Source: Zoogloea sp041914405 (GTDB lineage Bacteria; Pseudomonadota; Gammaproteobacteria; Burkholderiales; Rhodocyclaceae). From it: a stretch of 64,000 nt of DNA. The notes below the pieces were generated by a model that did no database searches, had not been told where the DNA came from, and saw nothing but the letters and a program-made list of their open reading frames with translations. Within the stretch, counting starts at the first letter, position 1. Each line of letters starts with the position of its first letter. The position numbers and the translations under genes are program-made. The stretch lies in contig NZ_JAYSDK010000019.1 of assembly GCF_041914405.1 (NCBI RefSeq), positions 33,955 through 97,954 on the forward strand, written 5' to 3'. Shown piece after piece: positions 9,003 to 18,399 of this stretch.

Positions 9003-9006
9003 AAAG

Positions 9007-9038
9007 TAAAAAAGCCCTGACGAATCAGGGCTTTTTTT
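9007..9038 (+). terminator. Bidirectional intrinsic terminator
   Basis: AAAAAAGCCCTGA, loop CGAA, TCAGGGCTTTTTTT. It ends the diguanylate cyclase transcript on the plus strand and the tRNA-Ser transcript on the minus strand. Confidence 0.9.
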
Positions 9039-9047
9039 ACTCAATTC

Positions 9048-9135
9048 TGGCGGAAGCGGTGAGATTCGAACTCACGATGGGTTTCCCCACGCCGGTTTTC
9101 AAGACCGGTGCATTCAACCACTCTGCCACGCTTCC
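9048..9135 (-). tRNA. tRNA-Ser(TGA)
   Basis: The reverse complement folds as an 88-base class II tRNA: acceptor GGAAGCG/CGCTTCC, discriminator G with encoded CCA, anticodon stem CCGGT/ACCGG around CTTGAAA (anticodon TGA), a long variable arm (GTGGGGAAACCCAT region) and the GTTCGAAT T-loop. The long variable arm and the anticodon both fit serine. Confidence 0.95.
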
Positions 9136-9168
9136 AATGCATTGCCCGTAAGCCGATGCAGGGCGCGC

Positions 9169-9196
9169 ATTCTAACATGGGCGCCCGTTTCGCCAA
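9169..9196 (-). promoter_or_regulatory. Sigma-70 promoter of tRNA-Ser
   Basis: On the minus strand TTGGCG (9191-9196), 16 bases, then TAGAAT (9169-9174), about 34 bases before the mature tRNA 5' end. Confidence 0.65.
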
Positions 9197-9218
9197 GCCG
9201 CTTGAAATAGAGCGGCGG

Positions 9219-9247
9219 TTGAAACTTCCTGGGGCCTTCGCTACTCT
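9219..9247 (+). promoter_or_regulatory. Sigma-70 promoter of the Bax-inhibitor gene
   Basis: TTGAAA (9219-9224), 17-base spacer, TACTCT (9242-9247). The predicted start of transcription is near 9254, giving a leader of about 38 bases with CGGAGGA as ribosome site before the ATG at 9292. Confidence 0.6.
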
Positions 9248-9291
9248 CAGTCGGTGCAGGCCATCCTGCTAATGTCATTCGGAGGATTTAC

Positions 9292-9978
9292 ATGCAACTC
9301 GACACTTACGGTCAGCAAACGCAGGTCTTGTCGCAAAGCGCCAACCGCGTGCTGCGCAATACCTACCTGCTGCTCGCACTTTCCATGGTGCCGACCGTTG
9401 CCGGTGCGCTGATCGGCGTACAAATGCAGTTCTCGTTCCTGGCGGGCAGCCCGCTGATGAGCTTCCTGCTCTTCATGGGGATTTCCTTCGCGTTCTTCTA
9501 CGGGATCGAGAAAAACAAGAACAGCGGCGTCGGCGTAGCCCTTCTGCTGGCTTTCACCTTTTTCATGGGCCTGATGCTGTCTCGCATCCTGCAGGTGGCG
9601 CTCGGCTTCTCCAACGGCGGCTCGATGATCGCGCTGGCCGGTGGCGGCACCGCGGCCATCTTCGCGACCATGGCGGGCATCGCCAGCGTCTCCAAGCGCG
9701 ATTTCAGCAACATGGGCAAGTTCCTGACCGTCGGCCTGGTGGTCGTGCTGATCGCGATGGTGGCCAACATCTTCCTGCAGATGCCGGTGCTCCACCTCGT
9801 CATCTCGGCGGTCGTGGTGCTGCTGTTCTCCGGCTACATCCTGTACGACATCAGCAACATCGTGCAGGGTGGCGAGACCAACTACGTGACGGCCACGCTG
9901 GCGGTGTACCTGGACATCTACAATGTGTTCGTCAGTCTGCTGAACCTGATCATGTCCTTCACCGGCGAACGCGACTGA
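9292..9978 (+). CDS. Bax inhibitor-1/YccA family inner membrane protein
   Basis: A 228-residue, strongly hydrophobic protein with seven predicted membrane helices and the UPF0005/BI-1 C-terminal motif (GYILYDISNIVQGGETNYV, then LAVYLDIYNVFVSLLNL). E. coli YccA of this family binds and modulates the FtsH protease; other members act as pH-sensitive calcium leak channels. Which applies here is not visible. The gene is a single transcription unit between its own promoter and a terminator. Confidence 0.9.
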   Translation: MQLDTYGQQTQVLSQSANRVLRNTYLLLALSMVPTVAGALIGVQMQFSFLAGSPLMSFLLFMGISFAFFYGIEKNKNSGVGVALLLAFTFFMGLMLSRILQVALGFSNGGSMIALAGGGTAAIFATMAGIASVSKRDFSNMGKFLTVGLVVVLIAMVANIFLQMPVLHLVISAVVVLLFSGYILYDISNIVQGGETNYVTATLAVYLDIYNVFVSLLNLIMSFTGERD

Positions 9979-10002
9979 GCGTCATCGGCGTCACCTGATC
10001 AG

Positions 10003-10031
10003 CAAAAACCCCCGGCATGCCGGGGGTTTTT
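10003..10031 (+). terminator. Intrinsic terminator between yccA-like gene and rlmD
   Basis: AAAAACCCCCGGCATGCCGGGGGTTTTTG is a perfect stem with A and T tracts on both sides, so it can serve both convergent genes. Confidence 0.9.
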
Positions 10032-10054
10032 GTTCGTACCTTCGACCAGGCCGC

Positions 10055-11383
10055 TCAGTCCCGCTCAAACAGTGCGATGGACTCCACGTGGGAGGTCTGC
10101 GGGAACATGTTGGCGATGCCCGCCCCCTTCAGCTGATAGCCCTTCTCCTTGGTCAGCACCGCGGTGTCGCGGGCCAGCGTGGCCGGGTTGCAGGACACAT
10201 AGACGATACGCTTCGGCGCCTGCTCGCCAATTGCCTTGACCACCGCGATGGCGCCTTCCCGCGGCGGGTCGATGAGCATCTTGTCCAGATGGCCGAGGGC
10301 CGCCAGGCTGTCCTCGGTGGCTTCGAAGAGGTTGGCGGCGTAGAACTCGCAACGCTCGGCAAGGCCATTCGCGGCTGCATTCTCACCAGCACGGCGGACC
10401 AGCGTCTCGCTGCCTTCGACGCCGACCACGTGGGCACCCAGAGCGGCGATCGGCAGGCTGAAGTTGCCGAGGCCGCAGAACAGGTCGGCGATGCGCTCGC
10501 CGGGCCGCGGGTCGAGCAACTGCATCGAGCGCCGCATCAGCACGCGGTTGATCCACATATTGACCTGCGTGAAGTCGGTCGGGCGGAAAGCCATCGACAC
10601 GCCGAACTCCGGCAGCGTGTAGGCCAGCCCGGGCGCCTCGGCGGGATGCAGCCGATGGGCGGAATCCGGCCCATGGGGCTGCAGCCACACCTGCACCTGC
10701 TCTGCCTCCGCGAAGGCCTTCAAGCTCGCCATATCGGCCTTGCTGAGCGGTACGATGTGGCGGAACACCAAGACCGTGATTCCTTCGCCAACAGCAATCT
10801 CGATCTGCGGCAGCCGGTCGGGTACGGACAGGCCGGCCACCAGCTTGCGCAGGCGCGGCACCATGTCCGACACATGCGGCGGCAGAATCGCGCAGCTCTC
10901 CATCGGCGCCACGTAGCTGCTGCGCCGCTCGTGGAAGCCGATCAAGACGCCGCCCTTGCTCGGCACCACGCGTACAGTAAGGCGCGCGCGGTAACGGTAG
11001 CCCCAGTCCGGCCCGACGATGGGCGGATAAAGCACGTCAGGCTTCGCACGGCCGATGTGCCACAGGGCGTTTTCCAGCACACGCTGCTTCGCGGCCACCT
11101 GAGCGCCCGACTCCAGGTGCTGCATGCTGCAGCCACCGCAGACACCGAAATGCTTGCAACGCGGCTCAACGCGTTGGGAGCTGGCCTGCAGCACGCGATC
11201 CACATCGGCCACCTCGAAATTCGGCTTGACCCTGTGGGACGTGAATGTCACCCGCTCGCCCGGCAGGGCACCTTCGATGAAGATCGTCTTTCCGTCGAGA
11301 TGGGTGACGCCGCGCCCCTCGTGGTCGAGGGATTCGATGACCGCTTCGCGCATGGCCGGGAGTCCAGAAATGAAGGGCGCCAT
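10055..11383 (-). CDS. rlmD: 23S rRNA (uracil-1939-C5)-methyltransferase
   Basis: A 442-residue RNA m5U methyltransferase of the RumA/RlmD type. It starts with a TRAM domain (AVIESLDHEGRGV...IFIEGALPGERV), has the 4Fe-4S cysteines in CKHFGVCGGC plus MESC further on, SAM motif I in IADLFCGLGNFSLP, and the catalytic cysteine in VYVSCNPATLARD. It methylates U1939 of 23S rRNA with SAM. Two starts are possible, 11383 and 11353; the shorter gives 432 residues, close to E. coli RlmD, and neither has a strong ribosome site. A much longer open frame reaching 12538 lies antisense to the oxygenase gene and is not coding. The gene diverges from the next one and shares its promoter region. Confidence 0.92.
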   Translation of the reverse strand: MAPFISGLPAMREAVIESLDHEGRGVTHLDGKTIFIEGALPGERVTFTSHRVKPNFEVADVDRVLQASSQRVEPRCKHFGVCGGCSMQHLESGAQVAAKQRVLENALWHIGRAKPDVLYPPIVGPDWGYRYRARLTVRVVPSKGGVLIGFHERRSSYVAPMESCAILPPHVSDMVPRLRKLVAGLSVPDRLPQIEIAVGEGITVLVFRHIVPLSKADMASLKAFAEAEQVQVWLQPHGPDSAHRLHPAEAPGLAYTLPEFGVSMAFRPTDFTQVNMWINRVLMRRSMQLLDPRPGERIADLFCGLGNFSLPIAALGAHVVGVEGSETLVRRAGENAAANGLAERCEFYAANLFEATEDSLAALGHLDKMLIDPPREGAIAVVKAIGEQAPKRIVYVSCNPATLARDTAVLTKEKGYQLKGAGIANMFPQTSHVESIALFERD

Positions 11384-11419
11384 TTTAGCGGCGGGACCGG
11401 CCTTTGCAAGGCGAACGGC

Positions 11420-11425
11420 TATAAT
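11420..11425 (+). promoter_or_regulatory. -10 element (TATAAT) directly before the oxygenase ATG
   Basis: A perfect TATAAT lies only six bases upstream of the ATG at 11432. Transcription would begin at or next to the A of the start codon, suggesting a leaderless mRNA. No -35 at 17 bases and no ribosome site are visible. The complementary strand (CGATTATAG) could provide the -10 of divergent rlmD. Confidence 0.5.
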
Positions 11426-11431
11426 CGCGCG

Positions 11432-12562
11432 ATGACGAACACACTCTTGGGCGGCCTGACGGCAGAGGAATTCCTCGCCGAATACTGGCAAAAGAAACCA
11501 CTGCTGATCCGCCAGGCAGTTCCCGGCTTCACCGGCGTCGTAACCAAGGACGAACTCTTCGAACTGGCCCGCGACCCAGACGTAGAATCCCGCTACGTCA
11601 CCCATGACAACAAATCCTGGGAAGTCATCCACGGCCCGCAGAAGGCCTCCGACCTGCGCCGCAAGAAACATCCGTGGACGGTACTGGTGCAGGGCCTCAA
11701 CCTGTTCTGCCCGGATGGCGACGAATTGCTGCACCGTTTCGACTTCATCCCCCAGGCGCGCCTGGACGACCTGATGGTCAGCTATGCGATCGACGGTGGC
11801 GGCGTCGGCCCGCACTTCGACAACTACGACGTGTTCCTGCTGCAGGGTATCGGCCAGCGTCGCTGGCTGATCAGCAACCAGGAAGACCGAAGCCTCGTCG
11901 AGGATGCGCCCCTGAAGATCCTGCAGAACTTCCAGCCCGTTTACGACTGGGTGCTGGAATCCGGCGACATGCTCTACCTGCCCCCCCACTGGGCGCACAA
12001 CGGCATCGCCATCGGTGAATGCACGACCTACTCGATCGGCTTCCGCTCGCCGACCTCCCAGGAACTCGCCCAGCAGTTCATGGGCCATCTGCAGGAGACG
12101 ATCCAGATCGATGGCATCTACGCCGACCCGGACCTGAAACTCCAGGCCCATTCGGCCGAAATCGGCGATGCGATGATCGACCGGGTAGTGGATACCCTCA
12201 AGCGCATCACCTGGAACCGTGAGGACGTGCGTGATTTCCTCGGCGCCTATCTCACCGAACCCAAGCCCCACGTGTTTTTCGACTGCCCGGACGAACCGCT
12301 GGAACACGAAGAGTTCGTCGCCGCCGGCCTGGCCGATGGCTACCGGCTCGATGCGCGCAGCCTGCTGCTGTTTTCCGGCGGCCGCTTCTTCATGAATGGC
12401 GAGCCGGTTCCGGTCGAAGAAGAAGACCTCGCAATTCTGCAGAGTCTGGCCGATCAGCGCCGCCTCGATTCGGTGGTTGGCCTGTCCGAGGAAGGCCTGG
12501 CACTGCTGTATGACTGGTACTGCTGCGGCTTTGCACATCCATCAAAATCGCTGATTGAATAA
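11432..12562 (+). CDS. roxA: JmjC-type ribosomal oxygenase (50S protein L16 arginine hydroxylase-like)
   Basis: A 376-residue cupin of the YcfD/RoxA family, 2-oxoglutarate- and Fe(II)-dependent. E. coli RoxA hydroxylates Arg81 of ribosomal protein L16. Visible iron ligands are the HFD pair in GGVGPHFDNYDVFLL (HxD) and the later histidine in YLPPHWAHNGIA; a winged-helix-like C-terminal half follows. The start at 11432 is set by the family N-terminus (LLGGLTAEEFLAEYWQKKPLL) and there is no ribosome site ahead of it. Being next to an rRNA methyltransferase, both genes modify the ribosome. Confidence 0.88.
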   Translation: MTNTLLGGLTAEEFLAEYWQKKPLLIRQAVPGFTGVVTKDELFELARDPDVESRYVTHDNKSWEVIHGPQKASDLRRKKHPWTVLVQGLNLFCPDGDELLHRFDFIPQARLDDLMVSYAIDGGGVGPHFDNYDVFLLQGIGQRRWLISNQEDRSLVEDAPLKILQNFQPVYDWVLESGDMLYLPPHWAHNGIAIGECTTYSIGFRSPTSQELAQQFMGHLQETIQIDGIYADPDLKLQAHSAEIGDAMIDRVVDTLKRITWNREDVRDFLGAYLTEPKPHVFFDCPDEPLEHEEFVAAGLADGYRLDARSLLLFSGGRFFMNGEPVPVEEEDLAILQSLADQRRLDSVVGLSEEGLALLYDWYCCGFAHPSKSLIE

Positions 12563-12687
12563 GGCAGAAGTTTGATTTAATGGCTTGACAAGTGCTTATC
12601 CCTGTTGCGGCAACGCAACAATGTCTTTATTCAAGCACTTCGTCCGTGATAGCATTCGAACCAGATCGGGTCCCCCACCTGATTGCT

Positions 12688-12723
12688 CCTAAATTTAGGT
12701 TGTTGTACTTCATTTATCGATAA
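12688..12723. repeat. Two perfect palindromes before the Ala/Pro-rich lipoprotein gene
   Basis: CCTAAATTTAGG (12688-12699) and TTATCGATAA (12714-12723) lie 13-48 bases upstream of the ATG at 12736, in a region that must contain the promoter. They could be regulator sites; no known consensus is recognised. A GTTGCG/CGCAAC hairpin also lies further up at about 12604-12619. Confidence 0.45.
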
Positions 12724-12735
12724 GGGAAATCAACA

Positions 12736-12984
12736 ATGAAACAATCTCTCCTGGTTGCTGCTCTCGTTGCACTCGCTGTTTCCGCTTGCGGCAAGAAGGA
12801 AGAGCCGAAGCCCGTTGAAGCTCCGGCCCCCGCTCCCGCTGCTGCTCCCGCTCCGGAAGCCAAGCCCGCTGAAGCTGCTCCCGCCGCTGCTCCGGCTGCT
12901 GACGCTGCCAAGCCCGCTGACGCTGCTGCTCCGGCCGCTGACGCTGCCAAGCCCGCTGAAGCCGCTCCCGCCGAGAAGAAGTAA
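12736..12984 (+). CDS. Small Ala/Pro/Lys-rich lipoprotein
   Basis: An 82-residue protein with a lipoprotein signal peptide (lipobox AVSAC, lipidated Cys18) followed by a low-complexity tail of Ala, Pro, Lys and Glu/Asp, including two copies of AADAAKPADAAAPAADAAKPAE-like units. The tail is charged, unstructured and highly repetitive in DNA as well (gctgctcccgc units). A role as an envelope spacer or peptidoglycan-interacting lipoprotein is possible but the function is unknown. An AAGGGA ribosome site and a terminator bracket it, so it is a single-gene unit. Confidence 0.8.
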   Translation: MKQSLLVAALVALAVSACGKKEEPKPVEAPAPAPAAAPAPEAKPAEAAPAAAPAADAAKPADAAAPAADAAKPAEAAPAEKK

Positions 12985-13003
12985 TCAGGTTTTCTCCGGT
13001 AGC

Positions 13004-13034
13004 AAAAAAAGCCAACCTGCGGGTTGGCTTTTTT
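13004..13034 (+). terminator. Intrinsic terminator of the small lipoprotein gene
   Basis: AAAAAAAGCCAACC, loop, GGTTGGCTTTTTTA. Confidence 0.9.
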
Positions 13035-13093
13035 ATTGCCATTTGCCTGCCGGCCCAGCCAATGGCAGGCTCGGTGAACCCTTTGCGCAAATG

Positions 13094-13124
13094 AAAAAAA
13101 GCCGGAGCATGCCCCGGCTTTTTT
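13094..13124 (-). terminator. Intrinsic terminator of the dapA-bamC operon
   Basis: A GCCGG/CCGGC stem (13101-13105 and 13114-13118) flanked by seven A and six T; on the minus strand it follows the bamC stop by about 20 bases. Confidence 0.8.
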
Positions 13125-13144
13125 GTAACAGCTGGCAACAAGAA

Positions 13145-14323
13145 TTACTTGAGCTGCTCGAACAGCAGGCCAAGGATCTTGCGCGCCGAATCGGACGTAT
13201 CCGTACCGCCTTCGCGGGTCAGAACCTGCACCGACGACGAAGCGGAATCCCCCGACTTCACGTAGATGCGATACTGGTTACCCGACTGGATCGACGGCTT
13301 TGAATCACTACTGCGCCAGAAAGCCAGCTTGGACAACAAGCCCTCGTCGCCCTTCTTCTTGACGTCGACTTCCGGATCCACGTAACGCACGTAATAGATG
13401 CCTTGGGAGCGGTCACGGTCCTCAACCGTGAAGCCGACTCGGTCGAGGGCCAGGCCGACGCGCCGCCAGGCGCGGTCGAATCCCTCTTGGACCTGCAGCA
13501 CGGAAGCACCACCGGAGGCGCTCTGCAGCTTGGCCTTGTCGGCGACCGGAGCCGCCGCGATCTGCGCCTTGGCCCGCGTTTCATCGGCACCGAGGCGAAT
13601 CATCAGGCGTTGCAGGAATTCGGCCTCCAGCTCGGGATCAGCCGGGCGCGGCTGCCAGACGGTACGGTCCTTCGCTTCGTTCGGGTAGATTTCCATCATG
13701 CCGCGGTGGCTGATGTAGATCTCGACCGAACCCGGCGTATTGCTCGTTTCCAGACGAGTCCGGAACTTGTCCCGCTCCGGAGTCGAATACAGGCCGTCGA
13801 TCACCTTGCCGAGGGTGCGGCGGATAATGTCGTTGTCGATCTTTGCGCGGTTCTCAGCCCAGTCGGTTTCCATCACGCCGATCTCCGGACGATCGACGTT
13901 CAGCAGGAAACCGTTTTCCTGCCAGAACTCGCGGACCTGCGGCCACAGCTTGTCGGCCGTACCCGGCACGACCAGCCAGCGCTGGCTGCCGGAGCGCTCG
14001 ACGCGCATCTTGTCGATGGACTGCGGCGCAACGACGGTCGCCGGCTTGGCAACTGCCGCAGAGCCGGCCTGCGGCCCGCCGCGCTCCGCGTTGTAGGCGG
14101 AAAAAGTGGCCGAGCCCTTGGGGTTCAGATCCGGCACGGCATAACGATCGTCCGCGGCGGGAGTGGTGAGATCGGGCGGAACCTCCAGCGAAGGCAGCGT
14201 GGCGGCAGATGCCGCGCTCTTGTAATCGATCTTCTTCGATTCCAGCAAGGAACCGGAGCAACCGGCGAGCGCAATCGTCGCGACGACGATTGCCGAACCG
14301 GAAGCCAGCTTACGGCTTTGCAT
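13145..14323 (-). CDS. bamC: Outer membrane assembly lipoprotein BamC
   Basis: A 392-residue lipoprotein (signal peptide with IALAGC, lipidated Cys22) of the NlpB/DapX family, part of the Bam complex that inserts beta-barrel proteins in the outer membrane. The region after the lipobox (VPPDLTTPAADDRYAVPD) is the unstructured segment that binds BamD; two helix-grip domains follow (roughly 120-230 and 270-390). The ATG at 14323 has GAGGGT upstream and gives a signal peptide at the very start; an 11-residue longer form is less likely. It lies 29 bases after dapA, the classical arrangement. Confidence 0.9.
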   Translation of the reverse strand: MQSRKLASGSAIVVATIALAGCSGSLLESKKIDYKSAASAATLPSLEVPPDLTTPAADDRYAVPDLNPKGSATFSAYNAERGGPQAGSAAVAKPATVVAPQSIDKMRVERSGSQRWLVVPGTADKLWPQVREFWQENGFLLNVDRPEIGVMETDWAENRAKIDNDIIRRTLGKVIDGLYSTPERDKFRTRLETSNTPGSVEIYISHRGMMEIYPNEAKDRTVWQPRPADPELEAEFLQRLMIRLGADETRAKAQIAAAPVADKAKLQSASGGASVLQVQEGFDRAWRRVGLALDRVGFTVEDRDRSQGIYYVRYVDPEVDVKKKGDEGLLSKLAFWRSSDSKPSIQSGNQYRIYVKSGDSASSSVQVLTREGGTDTSDSARKILGLLFEQLK

Positions 14324-14352
14324 GCGTAACCCTCGGGATGGGAAGTACAAAC

Positions 14353-15231
14353 TCAAACTTCGATGCCAGCCTGACGCATCGCGTCACGCACGCGCTCGTG
14401 GCAGCTGTCGGACAGGCGGGTCAGCGGCAGGCGGATGCCGGAGCCGATGAGACCCATTTGTTCGACCGCCCACTTGACGGGGATCGGATTGGCTTCGCAG
14501 AACAGGTGGCGGTGCAGGCCAACCAGCTTGGCATTGATCTCGCGGGCCTTCACGCCCTCACCGGCGGAAGCAGCGACGCAAAGCTCATGCATCAGGCGCG
14601 GCGCGACGTTGGCCGTGACCGAGATGGTGCCGTGGCCGCCCAGCAGGATGAAGGCCAGGGCGGTCATGTCGTCGCCGGTGTACAGCGCGAAATCCTTGGG
14701 AGCCCGGGCGATCAGGTCGCAGGCGCGATCGATATTGCCGGTTGCATCCTTGATACCGATGATGTTCGGGATCTCGGCCAGACGCAGCGCGGTGTCGTTA
14801 GACATGTCTGCAACGGTGCGCCCCGGCACGTTGTAGAGAATCGTCGGCAGCGGGCTCGCCTCGGCGATGGCACGGAAGTGCTGGTAGAGGCCTTCCTGGG
14901 TCGGGCGGTTGTAGTAAGGCACGACCGACAGACCGGCGACCGCACCAGCCTCGCGCGCGAATTCGCTCAGCTCGATGGCCTCGCGGGTGGAGTTCGCCCC
15001 CGTGCCGGCGATGACGGGAATGCGTCCAGCGGCATGCTCGACAGCAACGCGGATCAGCTCGCAGTGCTCCTCGACATTCACCGTCGGCGATTCGCCGGTG
15101 GTGCCGACGACGACAATACCATCGGTACCTTCCTTGACGTGGAAGTCGATGAGGCTGCGGAAACGGGAAATATCCAGGCTGCCATCTTCGAGCATCGGGG
15201 TAACGATGGCGACAATCGAACCGGTAATCAT
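14353..15231 (-). CDS. dapA: 4-hydroxy-tetrahydrodipicolinate synthase
   Basis: A 292-residue (beta/alpha)8-barrel aldolase that condenses pyruvate with aspartate semialdehyde, the first step of the lysine/diaminopimelate branch. Signatures are VGTTGESPTVNVEEH near residue 42, the tyrosine in LYNVPGRT, and the Schiff-base lysine in IIGIKDATGN. Length and motifs are standard. It is first in the operon with bamC. Confidence 0.95.
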   Translation of the reverse strand: MITGSIVAIVTPMLEDGSLDISRFRSLIDFHVKEGTDGIVVVGTTGESPTVNVEEHCELIRVAVEHAAGRIPVIAGTGANSTREAIELSEFAREAGAVAGLSVVPYYNRPTQEGLYQHFRAIAEASPLPTILYNVPGRTVADMSNDTALRLAEIPNIIGIKDATGNIDRACDLIARAPKDFALYTGDDMTALAFILLGGHGTISVTANVAPRLMHELCVAASAGEGVKAREINAKLVGLHRHLFCEANPIPVKWAVEQMGLIGSGIRLPLTRLSDSCHERVRDAMRQAGIEV

Positions 15232-15260
15232 GAGCTAGTGCTGGAGAGGGAAAGTTGAGT

Positions 15261-15266
15261 ATTGTA
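15261..15266 (-). promoter_or_regulatory. Putative -10 (TACAAT) of dapA
   Basis: Minus-strand TACAAT lies 29 bases before the dapA ATG; no convincing -35 hexamer is visible at 16-18 bases. Confidence 0.45.
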
Positions 15267-15356
15267 CCCAATCACTTCGCGAAGCATAGACGGGTGCAAA
15301 CAGCGGTTACCAAAAGGCCGACACGAGCGTGACGAAGTCACGCCGACCATGAAACG

Positions 15357-15379
15357 AAAAACCCGCCGCGGCGGGTTTG
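15357..15379 (-). terminator. Intrinsic terminator of the deacetylase-like gene
   Basis: AACCCGCC/GGCGGGTT stem; on the minus strand the stem is followed by TTTTTCG. Confidence 0.85.
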
Positions 15380-15400
15380 CGCCGGAGTTTTGGCGATCAA

Positions 15401-16327
15401 TTACAGGTCGGCCAGCGCCTTGACGTGCGCCACAACGCTGCGGGCCAACGACGACAGCGAATAACCACCTTCCAGCAAGGACACGATGCGGCGCCCGGCA
15501 CATTCGGCAGCAACGGTCTTGAGCTGCTCGGTGGCCCACACGTAATCAGCTTCGACCAGGCCCATGGAACCCATGTCGTCCTCGTAATGGGCATCGAAGC
15601 CGGCCGAGATGAAGATCATCTCGGGTGCGTGATTGCGCAGCGCCGGCATCCAGATATTGGTGACGACCTCGCGGAAGACGTCCCCCCGGCTGCCCGCCTT
15701 CATCGGGACATTGACCATGTTGGGGGCCGGATTGTCGGCGCCGCTGTATGGGTAGAACGGATGCTGGAAGATGCTGACCATCAGCACGCGGGGATCGTCG
15801 CGGAAGATGTCTTCCGTGCCGTTGCCGTGATGCACATCGAAATCCACCACCGCAACCCGCTTCAGGCCGTGCGCCTCCAGCGCATGCCTCGCCGCCACCG
15901 CCACATTGTTGAAGAAGCAGAAACCCATCGCCTTGCCGGCCTCGGCATGGTGGCCGGGCGGACGGATTGCGCAGAACGCGTTCTCGGCCTGGCCGGAGAT
16001 CACCAGGTCGGTGGCGTAAACACCTGCCCCGGCCGAGCGCAGCGCTGCCTTCATGGTGTTGGGGCACAGGGCCGTGTCCGGATCCAGGTGACGGATGCCG
16101 TGCTCTGGCACACTGGCCAGGAGTTCTTCCACGTGCTCCCTGGGATGCGCCCGTGAAAGCTGCTCGATGGTCGCCTGCGGTGCGTCATGAAAGGCCAGGT
16201 ACATATCGAGGCCCGCCGCAATCAGACGGTCGTTGATCGCACCGAGACGCTCCGGAGACTCCGGGTGATGCTCACCCATGTTATGCAACCAGCAATCCCG
16301 GTGCGTGATGAATGCGGTACTCGTCAT
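15401..16327 (-). CDS. Histone deacetylase-like (class II HDAC / acetylpolyamine amidohydrolase family) protein
   Basis: A 308-residue zinc amidohydrolase of the arginase/deacetylase fold. The zinc ligands are seen in VVDFDVHHGNGTED (Asp and His) and SAGFDAH (Asp), with the catalytic histidine pair in RPPGHHAEAG. Bacterial members remove acetyl groups from polyamines or other acyl amines; the true substrate here is unknown. It is monocistronic, with its own terminator, and diverges from the moxR operon. Confidence 0.85.
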   Translation of the reverse strand: MTSTAFITHRDCWLHNMGEHHPESPERLGAINDRLIAAGLDMYLAFHDAPQATIEQLSRAHPREHVEELLASVPEHGIRHLDPDTALCPNTMKAALRSAGAGVYATDLVISGQAENAFCAIRPPGHHAEAGKAMGFCFFNNVAVAARHALEAHGLKRVAVVDFDVHHGNGTEDIFRDDPRVLMVSIFQHPFYPYSGADNPAPNMVNVPMKAGSRGDVFREVVTNIWMPALRNHAPEMIFISAGFDAHYEDDMGSMGLVEADYVWATEQLKTVAAECAGRRIVSLLEGGYSLSSLARSVVAHVKALADL

Positions 16328-16504
16328 AGACTCTCCCCTGCCTCTCGCAGTGTCTTGTTATACGTCGTGAATGCTTGCACTCTCCGGCGTACGCCTTGTC
16401 CGGCGCGAACTCCGCAACCTTGTACCGGTCATTGGAGCACGACGCCGAGAGCGCTGTTATGGAATCATTATCCCCTTAACTACAGCCTGAAAAAAGCCCG
16501 CGCC

Positions 16505-17421
<917 letters not shown>

Positions 17422-17425
<4 letters not shown>

Positions 17426-18399
17426 GCTTCAGCCGTGCACGCGCCGCATTCCAGCGCTGGCTGTTCCGCGTCAAGGGGCCCGAGGCGGCCCCCATCACGC
17501 TGGGCCAGCGACGCATCTTCGTGCTGCCGACCACCTTCGGGCTGGCCCTTGGCGCAACCCTGGCGGTGATGCTACTGGCGTCGATCAACTACACCCTTAG
17601 CCTAGGCTACGCGCTGACCTTCCTGATCGGCAGCGTCGCCTGGGTGAGCATTCACCACGCCTTTCGCAACCTGGTCGAGCTGCGCATCGAGCCAGGCCGG
17701 GTCGAGCCGGTATTCTGTGGCGCCCCGCTCCACTTCGGCATCGTTCTAAACAACCCTGGAGGGCGCCCCCGCACGGGGCTCCAGCTGCGACCGACGCACG
17801 GCGGGAAACCCGTGGAAGAACTACTCTTCGATGTCCCGGCAGCAGGGCGGATTCTGCAGGACGTAGCCATCGCCACCACCGAGCGCGGCTGGCTCCAGCT
17901 CCCCCGCCTGACCCTCGAAACCTGCCACCCCCTCGGCCTGATCCGTGCTTGGAGCCTGTTTCAGCCCGACATGCGCGGCCTGGTCTACCCGACGCCGGAA
18001 AGCGGGGCGCCCGCCCTCCCCCATGGCGCGGGCGATCGTCCCGGCGGCGGCACGCACGGCAACGGCATGGACGACTTCGCTGGCCTGCGCCACCACCAGC
18101 CCGCCGACTCGCCACGCCACGTGGCCTGGAAGGCGGTGGCCCGGGGCGGCCCCTGGCTGACCAAGACCTTCGACGGTAACCAACGCGGCAGCATCTGGCT
18201 GGACTGGCAAGCCCTGCCCGCCGGTCTGGAGACGGAAGCCCGCCTGTCGCGCTTGACCAGTTGGGTCATCGACGCAGAGCGGAGCGGCCTCGACTACGGT
18301 CTGCGCATCCCCGGCACACTGCTTCAATGCGCCCATGGCACGGCGCACCGGCACGCCTGCCTCAGCGCCCTCGCGCTATACGGTCGCGCCCATGGCTGA
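17422..18399 (+). CDS. DUF58 domain membrane protein
   Basis: A 325-residue protein with two adjacent N-terminal helices (about residues 35-75, FGLALGATLAVMLLASINYTLSLGYALTFLIGSVAWV) and a cytoplasmic DUF58 region with the DFAGLRHHQPADSPRHVAWKAVAR segment characteristic of the family (R-x-Y/H-x3-D-x3-I/H-W). DUF58 proteins accompany MoxR ATPases, have a von Willebrand-like fold and are probably MoxR clients or adaptors. Function beyond this is not established. It ends 8 bases inside the next gene. Confidence 0.85.

Noticed and set aside
11384..12538. Long minus-strand extension of rlmD covering the oxygenase gene
   Set aside because: The frame is antisense to a well-conserved gene and adds no recognisable domain; RlmD is complete without it.
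15401..16327. Acetoin utilisation protein AcuC
   Set aside because: The deacetylase fold is clear but no acu or acs genes are adjacent, so the specific role cannot be claimed.
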